Shown: positions 8,691 to 17,130 of the stretch, one piece after another
How positions within the stretch are numbered: the first letter of the stretch is position 1
How the letters are laid out: every line of letters begins with the position of its first letter
Origin: CAIXQW01 sp046049675
Lineage (GTDB): Bacteria; Bacteroidota; Bacteroidia; Chitinophagales; Chitinophagaceae
Direction: 5' to 3'
NCBI GenBank assembly: GCA_046049675.1
Contig: JBJORA010000118.1
Location: 1-64,000 of the forward strand
Length of the DNA: 64,000 bases
Notes under the pieces: model-generated
What the model saw: only the letters and a program-made list of their open reading frames with translations
Databases searched by the model: none
Told to the model about the DNA's origin: nothing
Program-made: the position numbers and the translations under genes

Positions 8691-8721
8691 AAAAAAACCG
8701 CCCATTAAAGGCGGTTTTTTT
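8691..8721 (-). terminator. symmetrical A-stem-T terminator after HU
   Basis: A7-CCGCC, a 7-base loop and GGCGG-T7 form a textbook intrinsic terminator that works in either direction by symmetry. It lies 29 bases past the HU stop codon. Confidence 0.88.
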
Positions 8722-8750
8722 ATTGATTCTTAATTGACTGTGTTACACAA

Positions 8751-9029
8751 TTACTTGTTGCCAAGCTTTGTGTTCAATTCTTTACCAGCTTTGAATTTAG
8801 CTACCTTCTTAGCAGGTATCTTAATGTCAGCACCAGTTTGAGGATTACGACCAGTACGTGCAGCACGCTTGCTAACACTAAAAGTACCAAAACCTACCAA
8901 AGTAAGCTTATCGCCTTTTTTAAGTGTAGCAGTTACGCTGTCTACAAATGCTTCTAGAGCACCCGTAGCTTGTACTTTAGTAATGTCGGCAGCTTTTGCC
9001 ATTGCTTCGATCAAATCAGCTTTGTTCAT
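8751..9029 (-). CDS. hup: DNA-binding protein HU
   Basis: This 92-residue nucleoid protein of the HU/IHF family starts MNKADLIEAMA. It has GFGTFSV at the hinge and the DNA-binding arm motif RTGRNPQTGADIKIPA, and it ends with the KVAKFKAGKELN helix. It is the usual length for HU and bends DNA without strong sequence preference. A near-consensus -7 box (TACTTTCG, 9063-9070) gives a leader of about 30 bases. The gene is divergent from the helicase gene, sharing a 251-bp control region that contains DnaA-box-like sites. Confidence 0.96.
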   Translation of the reverse strand: MNKADLIEAMAKAADITKVQATGALEAFVDSVTATLKKGDKLTLVGFGTFSVSKRAARTGRNPQTGADIKIPAKKVAKFKAGKELNTKLGNK

Positions 9030-9062
9030 TGTTCTTAAAAATTTTGTGGTTTAATAATGAAG

Positions 9063-9070
9063 CGAAAGTA
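9063..9070 (-). promoter_or_regulatory. -7 element (TACTTTCG, one mismatch) for HU
   Basis: This has one mismatch to TAnnTTTG on the minus strand, 33 bases upstream of the HU ATG. Confidence 0.35.
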
Positions 9071-9114
9071 GGAGAAATTTTGAAAATGTAAAAAATATTT
9101 TCGCTGAAATCCTT

Positions 9115-9176
9115 TGTGGATAAGGCTTTTGCACAGCTTATCCCCAAAATAGTCAATGTTTTCGCGGTTTTCCACA
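9115..9176. promoter_or_regulatory. cluster of three DnaA-box-like sites
   Basis: TGTGGATAA (9115-9123) is an exact reverse-strand TTATCCACA. TTATCCCCA (9138-9146) and TTTTCCACA (9168-9176) each have one mismatch on the forward strand. All three lie within 62 bp, beside AT-rich DNA (9073-9110), in the gap between the HU and helicase genes. DnaA binding, regulation or origin function are possibilities and are not shown. Confidence 0.4.
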
Positions 9177-9268
9177 AAATAATCGTGCAAAGTGCGCTGT
9201 GCACAAGCATTTCTCTACTAGGAATTTGTACAATATGGTCTGCACATATACACTGCGTAGCTAGCTTA

Positions 9269-9276
9269 TATCTTTG
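9269..9276 (+). promoter_or_regulatory. TAnnTTTG -7 element (TATCTTTG) for helicase
   Basis: This is an exact match with 4 bases (CCGC) to the ATG at 9281. It fixes that ATG as the start and implies a leaderless mRNA. Confidence 0.5.
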
Positions 9277-9280
9277 CCGC

Positions 9281-12200
9281 ATGAGTAAGCACACACCTAC
9301 ACTTCATCAACAAAAAGCTATCGACCTCATAGATGGACCTGTGCGGGTACTTGCTGGCCCTGGCACTGGTAAAACAGAAATACTAAGTCTGCGCATTGCC
9401 AACATGCTACAAAGCGAAGCACAAATTGATGCTAGCAATATCTTATGCATTACATACACCGATGCAGCACGCGTTAATATGCGTCAGCGACTATCCTCAA
9501 AAGTTGGTGTACCTACAGCACAACGCATTGCTATACATACATATCATAGTTTTTGCGATACAGTTATTCAGCAACACTCATCTTACTTCAATAAATCAGA
9601 ACTTCAACTCGTTACTGAGCTAGAAAATCTAAAAATCGTACAAGACATTCTCGATAAGCTCCCTAAAACAAGCTTGCTCTTTAATGCAAAGCAACCATAT
9701 AGATACGTTGGCGACTTGCTCCGCATGTACGATACCATCAAACAAGAAAATTTGCATGTAGATCAAATACACAAAGCCATAGATCAACATATACAAGAAG
9801 ATATCGTCGACAACGAAGAGCACTATTACAAGCGTGCAAGCGGCGATAAAAAAGCTGGCGATAAAAAAGATACTTACGATAAAGCAATCGAAAGAGCTGC
9901 ATTACTGCGTGAAGCTGTTGATACTTTTCCGATGTATGTACAAGCATTGCTTGATGCAGGCAGATATGATTTTAGCGATATGATACATTGGATTATTAAT
10001 CTTTTTGAACAACAGCCTCATATACTTAGCGACTATGCTGAAAAATATATGTACATCATGGTAGACGAGTACCAAGATACCAATGGTACTCAAAATCGTT
10101 TGATACAATTGCTAGCAGATGCTGCTGGTTTAAATGCCCCAAATCTCTTTGTAGTAGGCGACGACGATCAGAGTATTTTTAGATTCCAAGGGGCAAGCAG
10201 TGCTAATATGCGCATGGTAGAGCACAAGTACAGCGATAGTTTGCAAGATGTACAACTGGTAGATAATTTTAGGAGTACACAAGCTATCCTTGATTTTGCA
10301 GAAAGCTTTATTAAAGTAAACACAACGCGTATTAAAACAAACTTTACTGGCCTCACTAGCTACAGTAAAGCAGATAACTTAGTACCGCAGTGCTATGGGC
10401 TACTTAACGAACGACAAGAGTTTATTTATTTGGCGGAACGTATAAAAGCACTTGTGCAACAAGGCGTCCCTACAAACGAGATCGCAGTGCTGATGACTAA
10501 AAACGACAAGCTGTCACGCATGTCGCAATATCTAAAACATCTTGGCATTCCTACTTATACAAAGAAGCACGGCGATATGCTAGAAATGACAGTGGTGAAA
10601 TACATTTTTAGTATACTACACTATCTTTATCAAGAAGGTACAACAAGCTATAGTGGTGTAAATACGCTCTTCAGGATTTTACATTTACCTTTCTTCAAGA
10701 TTCCAGCTAACGACATCGCCATTGCTTCCTACATGTGTAGCCGCAGCAGCGTGAGAGACTTTAGACGTTTCTTAAACGCGGTAGCTGATGGCACGCTTAG
10801 TGAAGAGATTGCAGCGCAAAATGCAGGAAGAAACGAGCAGCTAAATGTTTCTGAAGAAATTCTTGCAGCCAATGCAATACTGGAGCAATTAATTGCTGAT
10901 GCAGCTAACTTAAATGCTTACCAAGTGTTCAAAGAAGTAGTACATCGCTGCAAAGTGCATCGGTATATTCTTACGCACGAATCAAAGATTGAATTACTAG
11001 ATGAGCTAACAACCATGTTCGATTTTGTGGAAGCAGAAACTGCAGCTCGACCAGATTTGACGACTGCACGACTTGTAGAAGAATTACTTGTATTAAAAGA
11101 CAACGGCATGCCTATTAGTCGTTCACGCGCTTTTGGAAAAGATAATGGCGTACAATTATTGACGATACATGGCAGCAAAGGTTTAGAATTTGAGCATGTG
11201 TTTGTTGCTGGAAATATTGCAGCAAATTGGGATACTAAGCGAGCAATGAATGCAACATTTGGTTTGCCAGAAAATCTTACAAAAGATATTGAATTACAAA
11301 AGCAAGGCGGCGACAGTAACGACGACTTCCATCACGAAAACCGTAGATTGCTTTATGTAGCATTTACACGTGCTAAAAAAACACTCACCTGTACTTATCA
11401 TAGAAAAGGTAAGAATGACAAAGAACTAGAACCTAGCTGTTATTTACTAGAGGCATTCAAAGACTTAAGTAATACACAGCCTGAACCAGCGTTTGAGGTA
11501 ACAACTGAATTGCTCGCCTTCTATGAACCGGTTGATAGAACAGAAGAAAAAACGGCTGTTGAGCTACAAGAAATAGAAACTGCGCTGGTACAAGCACACT
11601 GCAAGGGTTTAGTACTAAGTGCAACATCACTAAACAAGTACCTTAATTGTCAAATAGCCTATTACTATGATAAGGTATTGTCTGTACCAAGTGGTATAAA
11701 TGAAAGTATGAGCTTTGGGTCGGCTTTGCACGATGCCATTGAAAAATATTTTATAGATAGCAAGCAACAAAACGCATGGCAAAGCAAACAACATTTATTG
11801 GACATCTTTGATCGTTTGATGTGGCAACGCAGAAGAAACTTTACACCAAAATCGGCTGAAGCACTTAGCACTTATGGTCAAGAAGTGTTGGCTACAAACT
11901 ATGATCGCTTTATAAACGAGTGGCAGCTTAATAGTGAGATAGAATGGCGACCACAAGCAACTGTTGAAGTTGATGGTATTCCAATTGTTGGCTTCTTGGA
12001 CCGCCTAGATTTTGATGGCAATGCATGTAATATTGTTGATTATAAAAGTGGCAATCCGGACAAAGCTGAAAAAGTAAAAAAGAACTTTGTAGCTGGTGGT
12101 CAAGCGGTAAGGGGTAAGGATACCCTTACGAAAGGCGGCGACTATTGGCGTCAGGGTGTTTTCTATAAATTGATTATAGATAATTGCAAAGAGGTCAATT

Positions 12201-12427
12201 GGGATGTTACTAGTGCAGAATTTATTTATCTAGAGCCAAGCAAACGAACTGGCGAGATTTATAGCCAAAAGGTTTATATAAGAGATGAAGATTTAGCATT
12301 TGTAACGCAGCAATTGCGAGAAGCATACGATGGCATACAGGCACATGAGTTTAGCCAAGGTTGCGGTGAGCAGTTTTGCGATTGGTGCAATTTTGTAAAA
12401 GAAAATGCCCCGCAACCAATTAGGTAA
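9281..12427 (+). CDS. UvrD/Rep-type helicase with C-terminal PD-(D/E)XK nuclease
   Basis: This 1048-residue superfamily 1A DNA helicase-nuclease has Walker A GPGTGKT (26-32), motif II VDEYQDT, motif III VGDDDQSIFRFQGA, motif V TIHGSKGLEFE and motif VI RRLLYVAFTRAKK. The C-terminal domain has FLDRLDF and VDYKSG (Asp920, Lys922) of a RecB-type nuclease. Four cysteines, C790 and C1028/C1033/C1036, are placed like the iron-sulfur staple of AddB/Adn nucleases. It probably unwinds and resects DNA ends in recombination repair. An in-frame start at 9116 is rejected because its extra residues cover the DnaA boxes and promoter. No AddB-like partner is encoded in the window. The 3' end overlaps a terminator for the opposite strand. 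Confidence 0.9.
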   Translation: MSKHTPTLHQQKAIDLIDGPVRVLAGPGTGKTEILSLRIANMLQSEAQIDASNILCITYTDAARVNMRQRLSSKVGVPTAQRIAIHTYHSFCDTVIQQHSSYFNKSELQLVTELENLKIVQDILDKLPKTSLLFNAKQPYRYVGDLLRMYDTIKQENLHVDQIHKAIDQHIQEDIVDNEEHYYKRASGDKKAGDKKDTYDKAIERAALLREAVDTFPMYVQALLDAGRYDFSDMIHWIINLFEQQPHILSDYAEKYMYIMVDEYQDTNGTQNRLIQLLADAAGLNAPNLFVVGDDDQSIFRFQGASSANMRMVEHKYSDSLQDVQLVDNFRSTQAILDFAESFIKVNTTRIKTNFTGLTSYSKADNLVPQCYGLLNERQEFIYLAERIKALVQQGVPTNEIAVLMTKNDKLSRMSQYLKHLGIPTYTKKHGDMLEMTVVKYIFSILHYLYQEGTTSYSGVNTLFRILHLPFFKIPANDIAIASYMCSRSSVRDFRRFLNAVADGTLSEEIAAQNAGRNEQLNVSEEILAANAILEQLIADAANLNAYQVFKEVVHRCKVHRYILTHESKIELLDELTTMFDFVEAETAARPDLTTARLVEELLVLKDNGMPISRSRAFGKDNGVQLLTIHGSKGLEFEHVFVAGNIAANWDTKRAMNATFGLPENLTKDIELQKQGGDSNDDFHHENRRLLYVAFTRAKKTLTCTYHRKGKNDKELEPSCYLLEAFKDLSNTQPEPAFEVTTELLAFYEPVDRTEEKTAVELQEIETALVQAHCKGLVLSATSLNKYLNCQIAYYYDKVLSVPSGINESMSFGSALHDAIEKYFIDSKQQNAWQSKQHLLDIFDRLMWQRRRNFTPKSAEALSTYGQEVLATNYDRFINEWQLNSEIEWRPQATVEVDGIPIVGFLDRLDFDGNACNIVDYKSGNPDKAEKVKKNFVAGGQAVRGKDTLTKGGDYWRQGVFYKLIIDNCKEVNWDVTSAEFIYLEPSKRTGEIYSQKVYIRDEDLAFVTQQLREAYDGIQAHEFSQGCGEQFCDWCNFVKENAPQPIR

Positions 12428-12434
12428 CGGGGCA
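12400..12434 (-). terminator. terminator overlapping helicase 3' end
   Basis: TGCCCCG (12406-12412) pairs with CGGGGCA (12428-12434). On the minus strand it is followed by a T-rich tail. It serves the T9SS gene at 12458-13141 and lies partly inside the helicase coding sequence. Confidence 0.65.
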
Positions 12435-12457
12435 TTACAAAAGCTAAATAATTTATT

Positions 12458-13141
12458 TTAGTGTTGTACGCTTAAAGTACTAGTGCCAGCTACAACGCCA
12501 TTGCTACTGAAAGCTTTTACAATGTAAATGCCTGCAGGCAATTGCTCTACATTTAAGATCGTAGCGTTTGCAGTATTAGTCATTGGTGAAATCACGCGCT
12601 GACCCATTACGTTGTACAACTCTACGCTAGTATAAGTACCAACCACCGTAGCATTGTTCAATGCTGGATTAGGAACGACCTTAATATTATTCGCTGCCAC
12701 ATTGCTTATAGAAGTTGGCCAAATAACGGGGTTGATTGTAAAAGTGAGTTCTTGATTGCCAGTATTACTTACGATATCTACCTTCACAACTGCTGGCGTG
12801 CCAACAGCTGCTGACATTGGAACACTTACGATTGGCTCAATAAACATACTGTCGCCAGCTGCAATTGGATAAGTTCTTACTGTATTATCCCACGCATAAC
12901 AGCTACCAGGTAAACTACAAATACCTACACCAGTATAATTGGCAGGCAAAACTGTATTTGTAGTATTCAGGTTCCAGTCTATGCTTGTTGCCATAGTACC
13001 TGTGTTTTTTACCACGATATACGGCTTAGATTGTGTGCCAACTAAGGCGTCAATTGTTTTATTAGTTGTGCTGAAAGTAACCTGCGCTTGCACAGTACCA
13101 ATCGCCGCTATCGCTAAAACGCTAAATAATAACTTTTTCAT
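12458..13141 (-). CDS. small T9SS type-A cargo protein
   Basis: This is a 227-residue secreted protein with a signal peptide (MKKLLFSVLAIAAIGTVQAQ). One Ig-like beta domain (about 22-145) contains a short Cys-containing loop. The T9SS type-A sorting domain spans about 155-227 (VVPNPALNNA, VELYNVMGQRV, LPAGIYIVKAF). The Met at 13141 is chosen because the signal peptide starts there; the upstream in-frame residues are polar. The role of the mature part is unknown. The gene is convergent with the helicase gene and shares a hairpin with its 3' end. Confidence 0.8.
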   Translation of the reverse strand: MKKLLFSVLAIAAIGTVQAQVTFSTTNKTIDALVGTQSKPYIVVKNTGTMATSIDWNLNTTNTVLPANYTGVGICSLPGSCYAWDNTVRTYPIAAGDSMFIEPIVSVPMSAAVGTPAVVKVDIVSNTGNQELTFTINPVIWPTSISNVAANNIKVVPNPALNNATVVGTYTSVELYNVMGQRVISPMTNTANATILNVEQLPAGIYIVKAFSSNGVVAGTSTLSVQH

Positions 13142-13308
13142 CTCTATAAATTCCTTTTTGAATTGAAGCTCAAAGATAGCATTAAAATTATGCATCGTGA
13201 ATAATATGCGGCAAATAGGAAGAACTTAGGGATTGTTTCGCAGTTACGTAAATGAAATGTTGTCGAGTGCCTGAGGTTTATATGCACACATCAAATGTTA
13301 AAATTCTA

Positions 13309-13980
13309 TTAGCGTAAAGCCGCGTCAATCAAAGACTGCAAGTAATCCTGCACATACTTTTCTGCGCTTTGGTTCTTGCCGTCTGTAAGGCGCGGCAGAT
13401 AGCGTACAAAGTACAACTGCTGATGCGCAGTTTCTATGATAGTGCTGGCTAAAGAATGTGGATACGTGTAATCGGGCTTAAGCGATTGTATGACGTCTGC
13501 TATGCAAGAGCACAAATCTTTGTAAGCAATAAAATAGTCTTGGCTATTGAGTTCGCTAACGTTGCGCACAAGATAAACCTTACTGCTTTCTACATGAATA
13601 ATCTGATTGAGCTTCTGTAAATCATAGGAGACCGAAAAACCTGGATTTGGCTCGCCACATACCAAAATGTGCACTATTCGCCTGATTTGCTCATTTGGAT
13701 CCTTGAAACTACCACAAATATTATTGCAAACCAGGTGCAAATAACTCCAATACCAAGCACTGATATAGAGTAATAGCTTGTGCTTATTCTCAAAATAACG
13801 GTAAATGCCGGCCTCTGTGGTGCCTAATTTTGTGGCCAATTTCCTAAATGTAAACTCCTCAAAGCCCAATTCATGCATCAAATCTATGCTGCCGGCTATG
13901 ATTTGCTTGCCCAAATTTGTAGCATCTGGGTTGCGAACATAGCTTGTTGAAGCCAATTGTATGTTTAAGGTGTAGTGCAT
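13309..13980 (-). CDS. TetR/AcrR-family transcriptional regulator
   Basis: This 223-residue regulator has an N-terminal helix-turn-helix at about 20-65 (IIAGSIDLMHELGFEEFTFRKLA followed by TTEAGIYRYFENKHKLL), the TetR_N signature. The C-terminal ligand-binding part is helical and not recognisable to a subfamily. It is divergent from the ABC/HlyD/TolC operon. The intergenic DNA carries three TACTATC half-sites, which makes it the likely local repressor. The ATG at 13980 is preferred over a TTG at 14013. The ligand is unknown. Confidence 0.88.
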   Translation of the reverse strand: MHYTLNIQLASTSYVRNPDATNLGKQIIAGSIDLMHELGFEEFTFRKLATKLGTTEAGIYRYFENKHKLLLYISAWYWSYLHLVCNNICGSFKDPNEQIRRIVHILVCGEPNPGFSVSYDLQKLNQIIHVESSKVYLVRNVSELNSQDYFIAYKDLCSCIADVIQSLKPDYTYPHSLASTIIETAHQQLYFVRYLPRLTDGKNQSAEKYVQDYLQSLIDAALR

Positions 13981-14056
13981 GAAACCGCTACAAAGTTGAA
14001 TTTTATTGAGCAAAACTAGGCTTGCTGGCAGATAGAAAGAAAATGATTAATATAAA

Positions 14057-14084
14057 TACTATCTATTATGATAGTAATACTATC
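14057..14084. promoter_or_regulatory. candidate TetR operator, three TACTATC half-sites
   Basis: TACTATC (14057-14063), GATAGTA (14070-14076) and TACTATC (14078-14084) form two overlapping inverted repeats. The second is a perfect 15-bp palindrome with a single central A. The sites lie just upstream of the -7 box of the export operon, where a bound repressor would block polymerase. Confidence 0.65.
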
Positions 14085-14100
14085 TTTTGCAAAAGTAGAA

Positions 14101-14108
14101 TATATTTG
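14101..14108 (+). promoter_or_regulatory. TAnnTTTG -7 element (TATATTTG) for export operon
   Basis: This is an exact consensus match with 5 bases to the ATG at 14114. The -33 region would fall within the operator half-sites. Confidence 0.55.
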
Positions 14109-14113
14109 CCAAA

Positions 14114-15781
14114 ATGGCTAATCAAGAAACTCCAAGGCCGATTTCACGCTTGTGGTTGCTATTACGCGACCATAAGAACGATATTTTTAATATCTATGCG
14201 TACGCTGTGCTCGGTGGTCTAATGCAATTGGTAGTGCCACTTGGTATTCAAAGCATCATCAGTTTTGTTATGGGTGCTACAATTAGTACATCCATCTACA
14301 TACTTATCGCTATGGTAATCGTTGCGGTACTGCTTGTTGGTATTTTTCAAATTAATACCATGAAGATTATTGAGAAAATCCAACAGAAAATATTTGTTGG
14401 CAATGCTTTTGCTTTTGCCGAAAACATTCCACGCATGGATCTCAAAAGCACCGATCGCATTTATTTGCCAGAATTTGTAAACCGCTTTTTTGATACGCTC
14501 AATGTACAGAAAGGTCTTAGCAAGATTCTTATCGAAGTGCCAATTGCCTCAATTCAAATTTTATTTGGCCTAGGGCTTCTAAGCTTCTACAATCCCATCT
14601 TTATTGGCTTTGGCATCATACTCGTTTTTATGCTTTACCTTATACTACAGTTTACAAGTAGACGCGGTATTCAAACGAGCTTAAAGGAAAGTTCGTATAA
14701 GTACAGTGTCGTTGCTTGGTTGCAAGAAATGGCGCGTATCATCAAGAGCTTTAAATTTAGCCAAGGCACTCACCTCAATTTACGTAAAACAGATCAAGAT
14801 GTTTTAGGATACCTTGATGCACGTACAAATCACTTCAAGGTGCTTTTGCTGCAGTACAAAATTCTTGTTGTATTCAAAATTCTTATTACGGGCTTTATGC
14901 TTATTGCGGGCACTATGTTACTATTAGAACAAAAGCTTAATGTTGGAGCCTTTATTGCAGCAGAAATTGTGATACTAACAATACTTGGTGCAGTGGAAAA
15001 ACTAATAAGCAGCCTAGATAGCGTATACGATGTTGTAACAGGTTTAGAAAAAGTAGCTAGCGTTAAAGAAACACCATTAGAAAAACAAGGCACACAGTCT
15101 TTTGAGCTACATCAAGATGGCATTGCAGTGCGATTACATAATTTAAGTTTTGGTTATGAAGACAAAACAACTGTGCTCAATAATGTTAATCTAGATATTA
15201 AGCCAGGCCAGAAGATTTGCTTTACAGGTAAAGACGCTTCAGGCAAAACAACCCTACTAAAATTACTTAGTGGAAGTTACAGCGACTATAGTGGTATGCT
15301 ACATGTAAACCATCAGCCACTACATAGTTATAATCTACAAACATTGCGCCAAAATACCGGCACCTACTTGCAACACCAAGATATCTTTAAGGGTACCGTT
15401 TTTGAGAATATTACTTTAGGCAAAGAGGCGATTAGTGCCAATCAAGTTATTGAGTTGGCTAAACATTTAGGAATTCAAGATTTCTTAAATAATATTCCAA
15501 TGGGCTTAGATGAGTTGCTAGATCCAACTGGCAAACGATTAAGCACAAAAATTATTGAAAGCATTTTAGTTTTGCGTGCACTGGTTCATAAGCCCCAATT
15601 ACTTTTGCTAGAAGAACCATGGCTTTCCTTTAGTGATGAGGTGAAAGCTAAAATGATTAACTATTTACTGCATCAAACGCCAGATACAACGGTATTGATT
15701 GTAACTACAGAGTCTGCATTTATGAGTGCATGCGACGTACATTTTGAATTAAGCAACGGAACCATTGTAAAAGTAAAGTAA
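14114..15781 (+). CDS. ABC exporter subunit (membrane + ATPase), degenerate nucleotide site
   Basis: This 555-residue fused ABC half-transporter has an N-terminal six-helix membrane domain (about 25-310) and a C-terminal nucleotide-binding domain (about 335-555). Walker A is TGKDASGKTT. Walker B reads LLLLEEPW, with Glu in place of the usual Asp. The LSGGQ signature is replaced by GKRLSTKI, and the H-loop histidine is replaced in IVTTESAF. No C39 peptidase domain is present. Its stop overlaps the next ATG by one base (TAATG). With HlyD and TolC partners it should form a trans-envelope exporter, but the degenerate motifs raise doubt about ordinary ATP hydrolysis. The substrate is unknown. Confidence 0.85.
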   Translation: MANQETPRPISRLWLLLRDHKNDIFNIYAYAVLGGLMQLVVPLGIQSIISFVMGATISTSIYILIAMVIVAVLLVGIFQINTMKIIEKIQQKIFVGNAFAFAENIPRMDLKSTDRIYLPEFVNRFFDTLNVQKGLSKILIEVPIASIQILFGLGLLSFYNPIFIGFGIILVFMLYLILQFTSRRGIQTSLKESSYKYSVVAWLQEMARIIKSFKFSQGTHLNLRKTDQDVLGYLDARTNHFKVLLLQYKILVVFKILITGFMLIAGTMLLLEQKLNVGAFIAAEIVILTILGAVEKLISSLDSVYDVVTGLEKVASVKETPLEKQGTQSFELHQDGIAVRLHNLSFGYEDKTTVLNNVNLDIKPGQKICFTGKDASGKTTLLKLLSGSYSDYSGMLHVNHQPLHSYNLQTLRQNTGTYLQHQDIFKGTVFENITLGKEAISANQVIELAKHLGIQDFLNNIPMGLDELLDPTGKRLSTKIIESILVLRALVHKPQLLLLEEPWLSFSDEVKAKMINYLLHQTPDTTVLIVTTESAFMSACDVHFELSNGTIVKVK

Positions 15782-17127
15782 TGAGTACTAACACATCTAC
15801 ATACAGCGAACTAGCCAATGTGCAGAGTTTTGCAAAGGCGTATCGCAGCAATTACAATAGTAAAGCTGGCCGATGGGCTATTGGTGTTCTTGTAGCACTA
15901 ATAGGTGCCATGTTTTTGCCGTGGACACAAAATATTCGTGCCAAAGGAAGTGTAACGACGCTTTACCAAGAGCAACGCCCACAAAATATTAATTCGCCAA
16001 TACCTGGCAAGATTGCCAAGTGGTTTGTAAAGGAAGGCGATAAAGTAAAGAAAGGTGATACCATTTTAGAAATTACTGAAATTAAGGAAGACTATCTTGA
16101 CCCACAATTAGTGCAACGTACACGCGAACAGTTGACGGCAAAAAAAGGTGGTATAGATTTCTATAGAAACAAAATTTCTACAGCTGACGCACAAATCAAT
16201 GCGCTCAGAAATGCATTGCAATTCAAGCAGGCACAACTGAAAAATAAATTGCAACAACTGCAAAGTAAACTTGCTGCAGAACGCGCAGATTCAAAGGCTG
16301 CTGATAACGATTTACACTTTGCCGAAGACCAATTCAAACGTCAGCAGAAGATGTTTGATGAAGGCTTGGTATCGCAAACAGCATTGCAGCAACGTAATCA
16401 AGCATTTTTGAATGCGCTTGCTAAGAAGACAACTGCGGATAATAAAATTTTACAAACTCAGCAAGAGATTGCTAATATCGGCATTGAGCAAAGCACTGTT
16501 GAGCAAGAGTACACAGAAAAAATTAGTAAAACAGAAGGCGATAAGTTTAGTTCCTTAACTGCAATTGCAAGTTCTGAAGCTGAGGTTGCCAAACTAGAAA
16601 ACCAAGTGAGCAATTATGTGATACGCAACGACATGTATATTATCCTTGCGCCGCAAGACGGTCAAATTGTGCAAGCCAATAAAGCTGGCATTGGCGAAAT
16701 TGTAAAAGAGGGCGAACGCATTACCGTGATTGTTCCAAAAGATGCACATTATGCAGTAGAAATGTTTGTACGACCTGTAGATCTACCGCTTGTTAATAAC
16801 GGCCAAAAGGTGCGCTTTACTTTTGATGGATTTCCAGCTATTGTGTTTAGTGGTTGGCCCAATAATAGCTTTGGTACATTTGGTGGTATAATTGTTGCCC
16901 ACGAAAATTCTATTAGTGATAATGGTCTATTTAGGGTACTTGTAACGGAAGATACGACTGACAAACCGTGGCCAAAAGAACTGAAAATTGGCAGTGGCGC
17001 GCAAGGCATTGCATTGCTAAATGATGTGCCTATTGGCTACGAGTTATGGCGAAACATCAATGGTTTCCCGCCAGACTTTTATGTAGAAGATAGCAAGACA
17101 AAAAAACAAAGCGCAAAAGACAAGTAA
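15781..17127 (+). CDS. HlyD-family periplasmic adaptor
   Basis: This 448-residue membrane-fusion protein has one transmembrane helix (about 33-50), then a lipoyl-like half-motif (INSPIPGKIAKWFVKEGDKVKKGD). A long coiled coil (about 110-265, rich in Gln/Lys/Ala) follows, then the second lipoyl half (ILAPQDGQIVQANKAGIGEIVKEG) and a beta-barrel domain. It links the inner-membrane ABC protein to TolC. It starts on the overlapping TAATG and lies 3 bases before the TolC gene, so all three are co-transcribed. Confidence 0.9.
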   Translation: MSTNTSTYSELANVQSFAKAYRSNYNSKAGRWAIGVLVALIGAMFLPWTQNIRAKGSVTTLYQEQRPQNINSPIPGKIAKWFVKEGDKVKKGDTILEITEIKEDYLDPQLVQRTREQLTAKKGGIDFYRNKISTADAQINALRNALQFKQAQLKNKLQQLQSKLAAERADSKAADNDLHFAEDQFKRQQKMFDEGLVSQTALQQRNQAFLNALAKKTTADNKILQTQQEIANIGIEQSTVEQEYTEKISKTEGDKFSSLTAIASSEAEVAKLENQVSNYVIRNDMYIILAPQDGQIVQANKAGIGEIVKEGERITVIVPKDAHYAVEMFVRPVDLPLVNNGQKVRFTFDGFPAIVFSGWPNNSFGTFGGIIVAHENSISDNGLFRVLVTEDTTDKPWPKELKIGSGAQGIALLNDVPIGYELWRNINGFPPDFYVEDSKTKKQSAKDK

Positions 17128-17130
17128 GGC

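Noticed and set aside
9116..9280. In-frame upstream extension of the helicase gene
   Set aside because: The extra residues cover the DnaA-box region and promoter element and have no helicase-family sequence; the ATG at 9281 fits better.
10168..11871. Minus-strand open frames within the helicase gene
   Set aside because: They have no recognisable domain, start or promoter and lie opposite strongly conserved helicase motifs.
13142..13308. Possible small gene in the gap between the T9SS and TetR genes
   Set aside because: No frame of useful length and no terminator-like hairpin was found.
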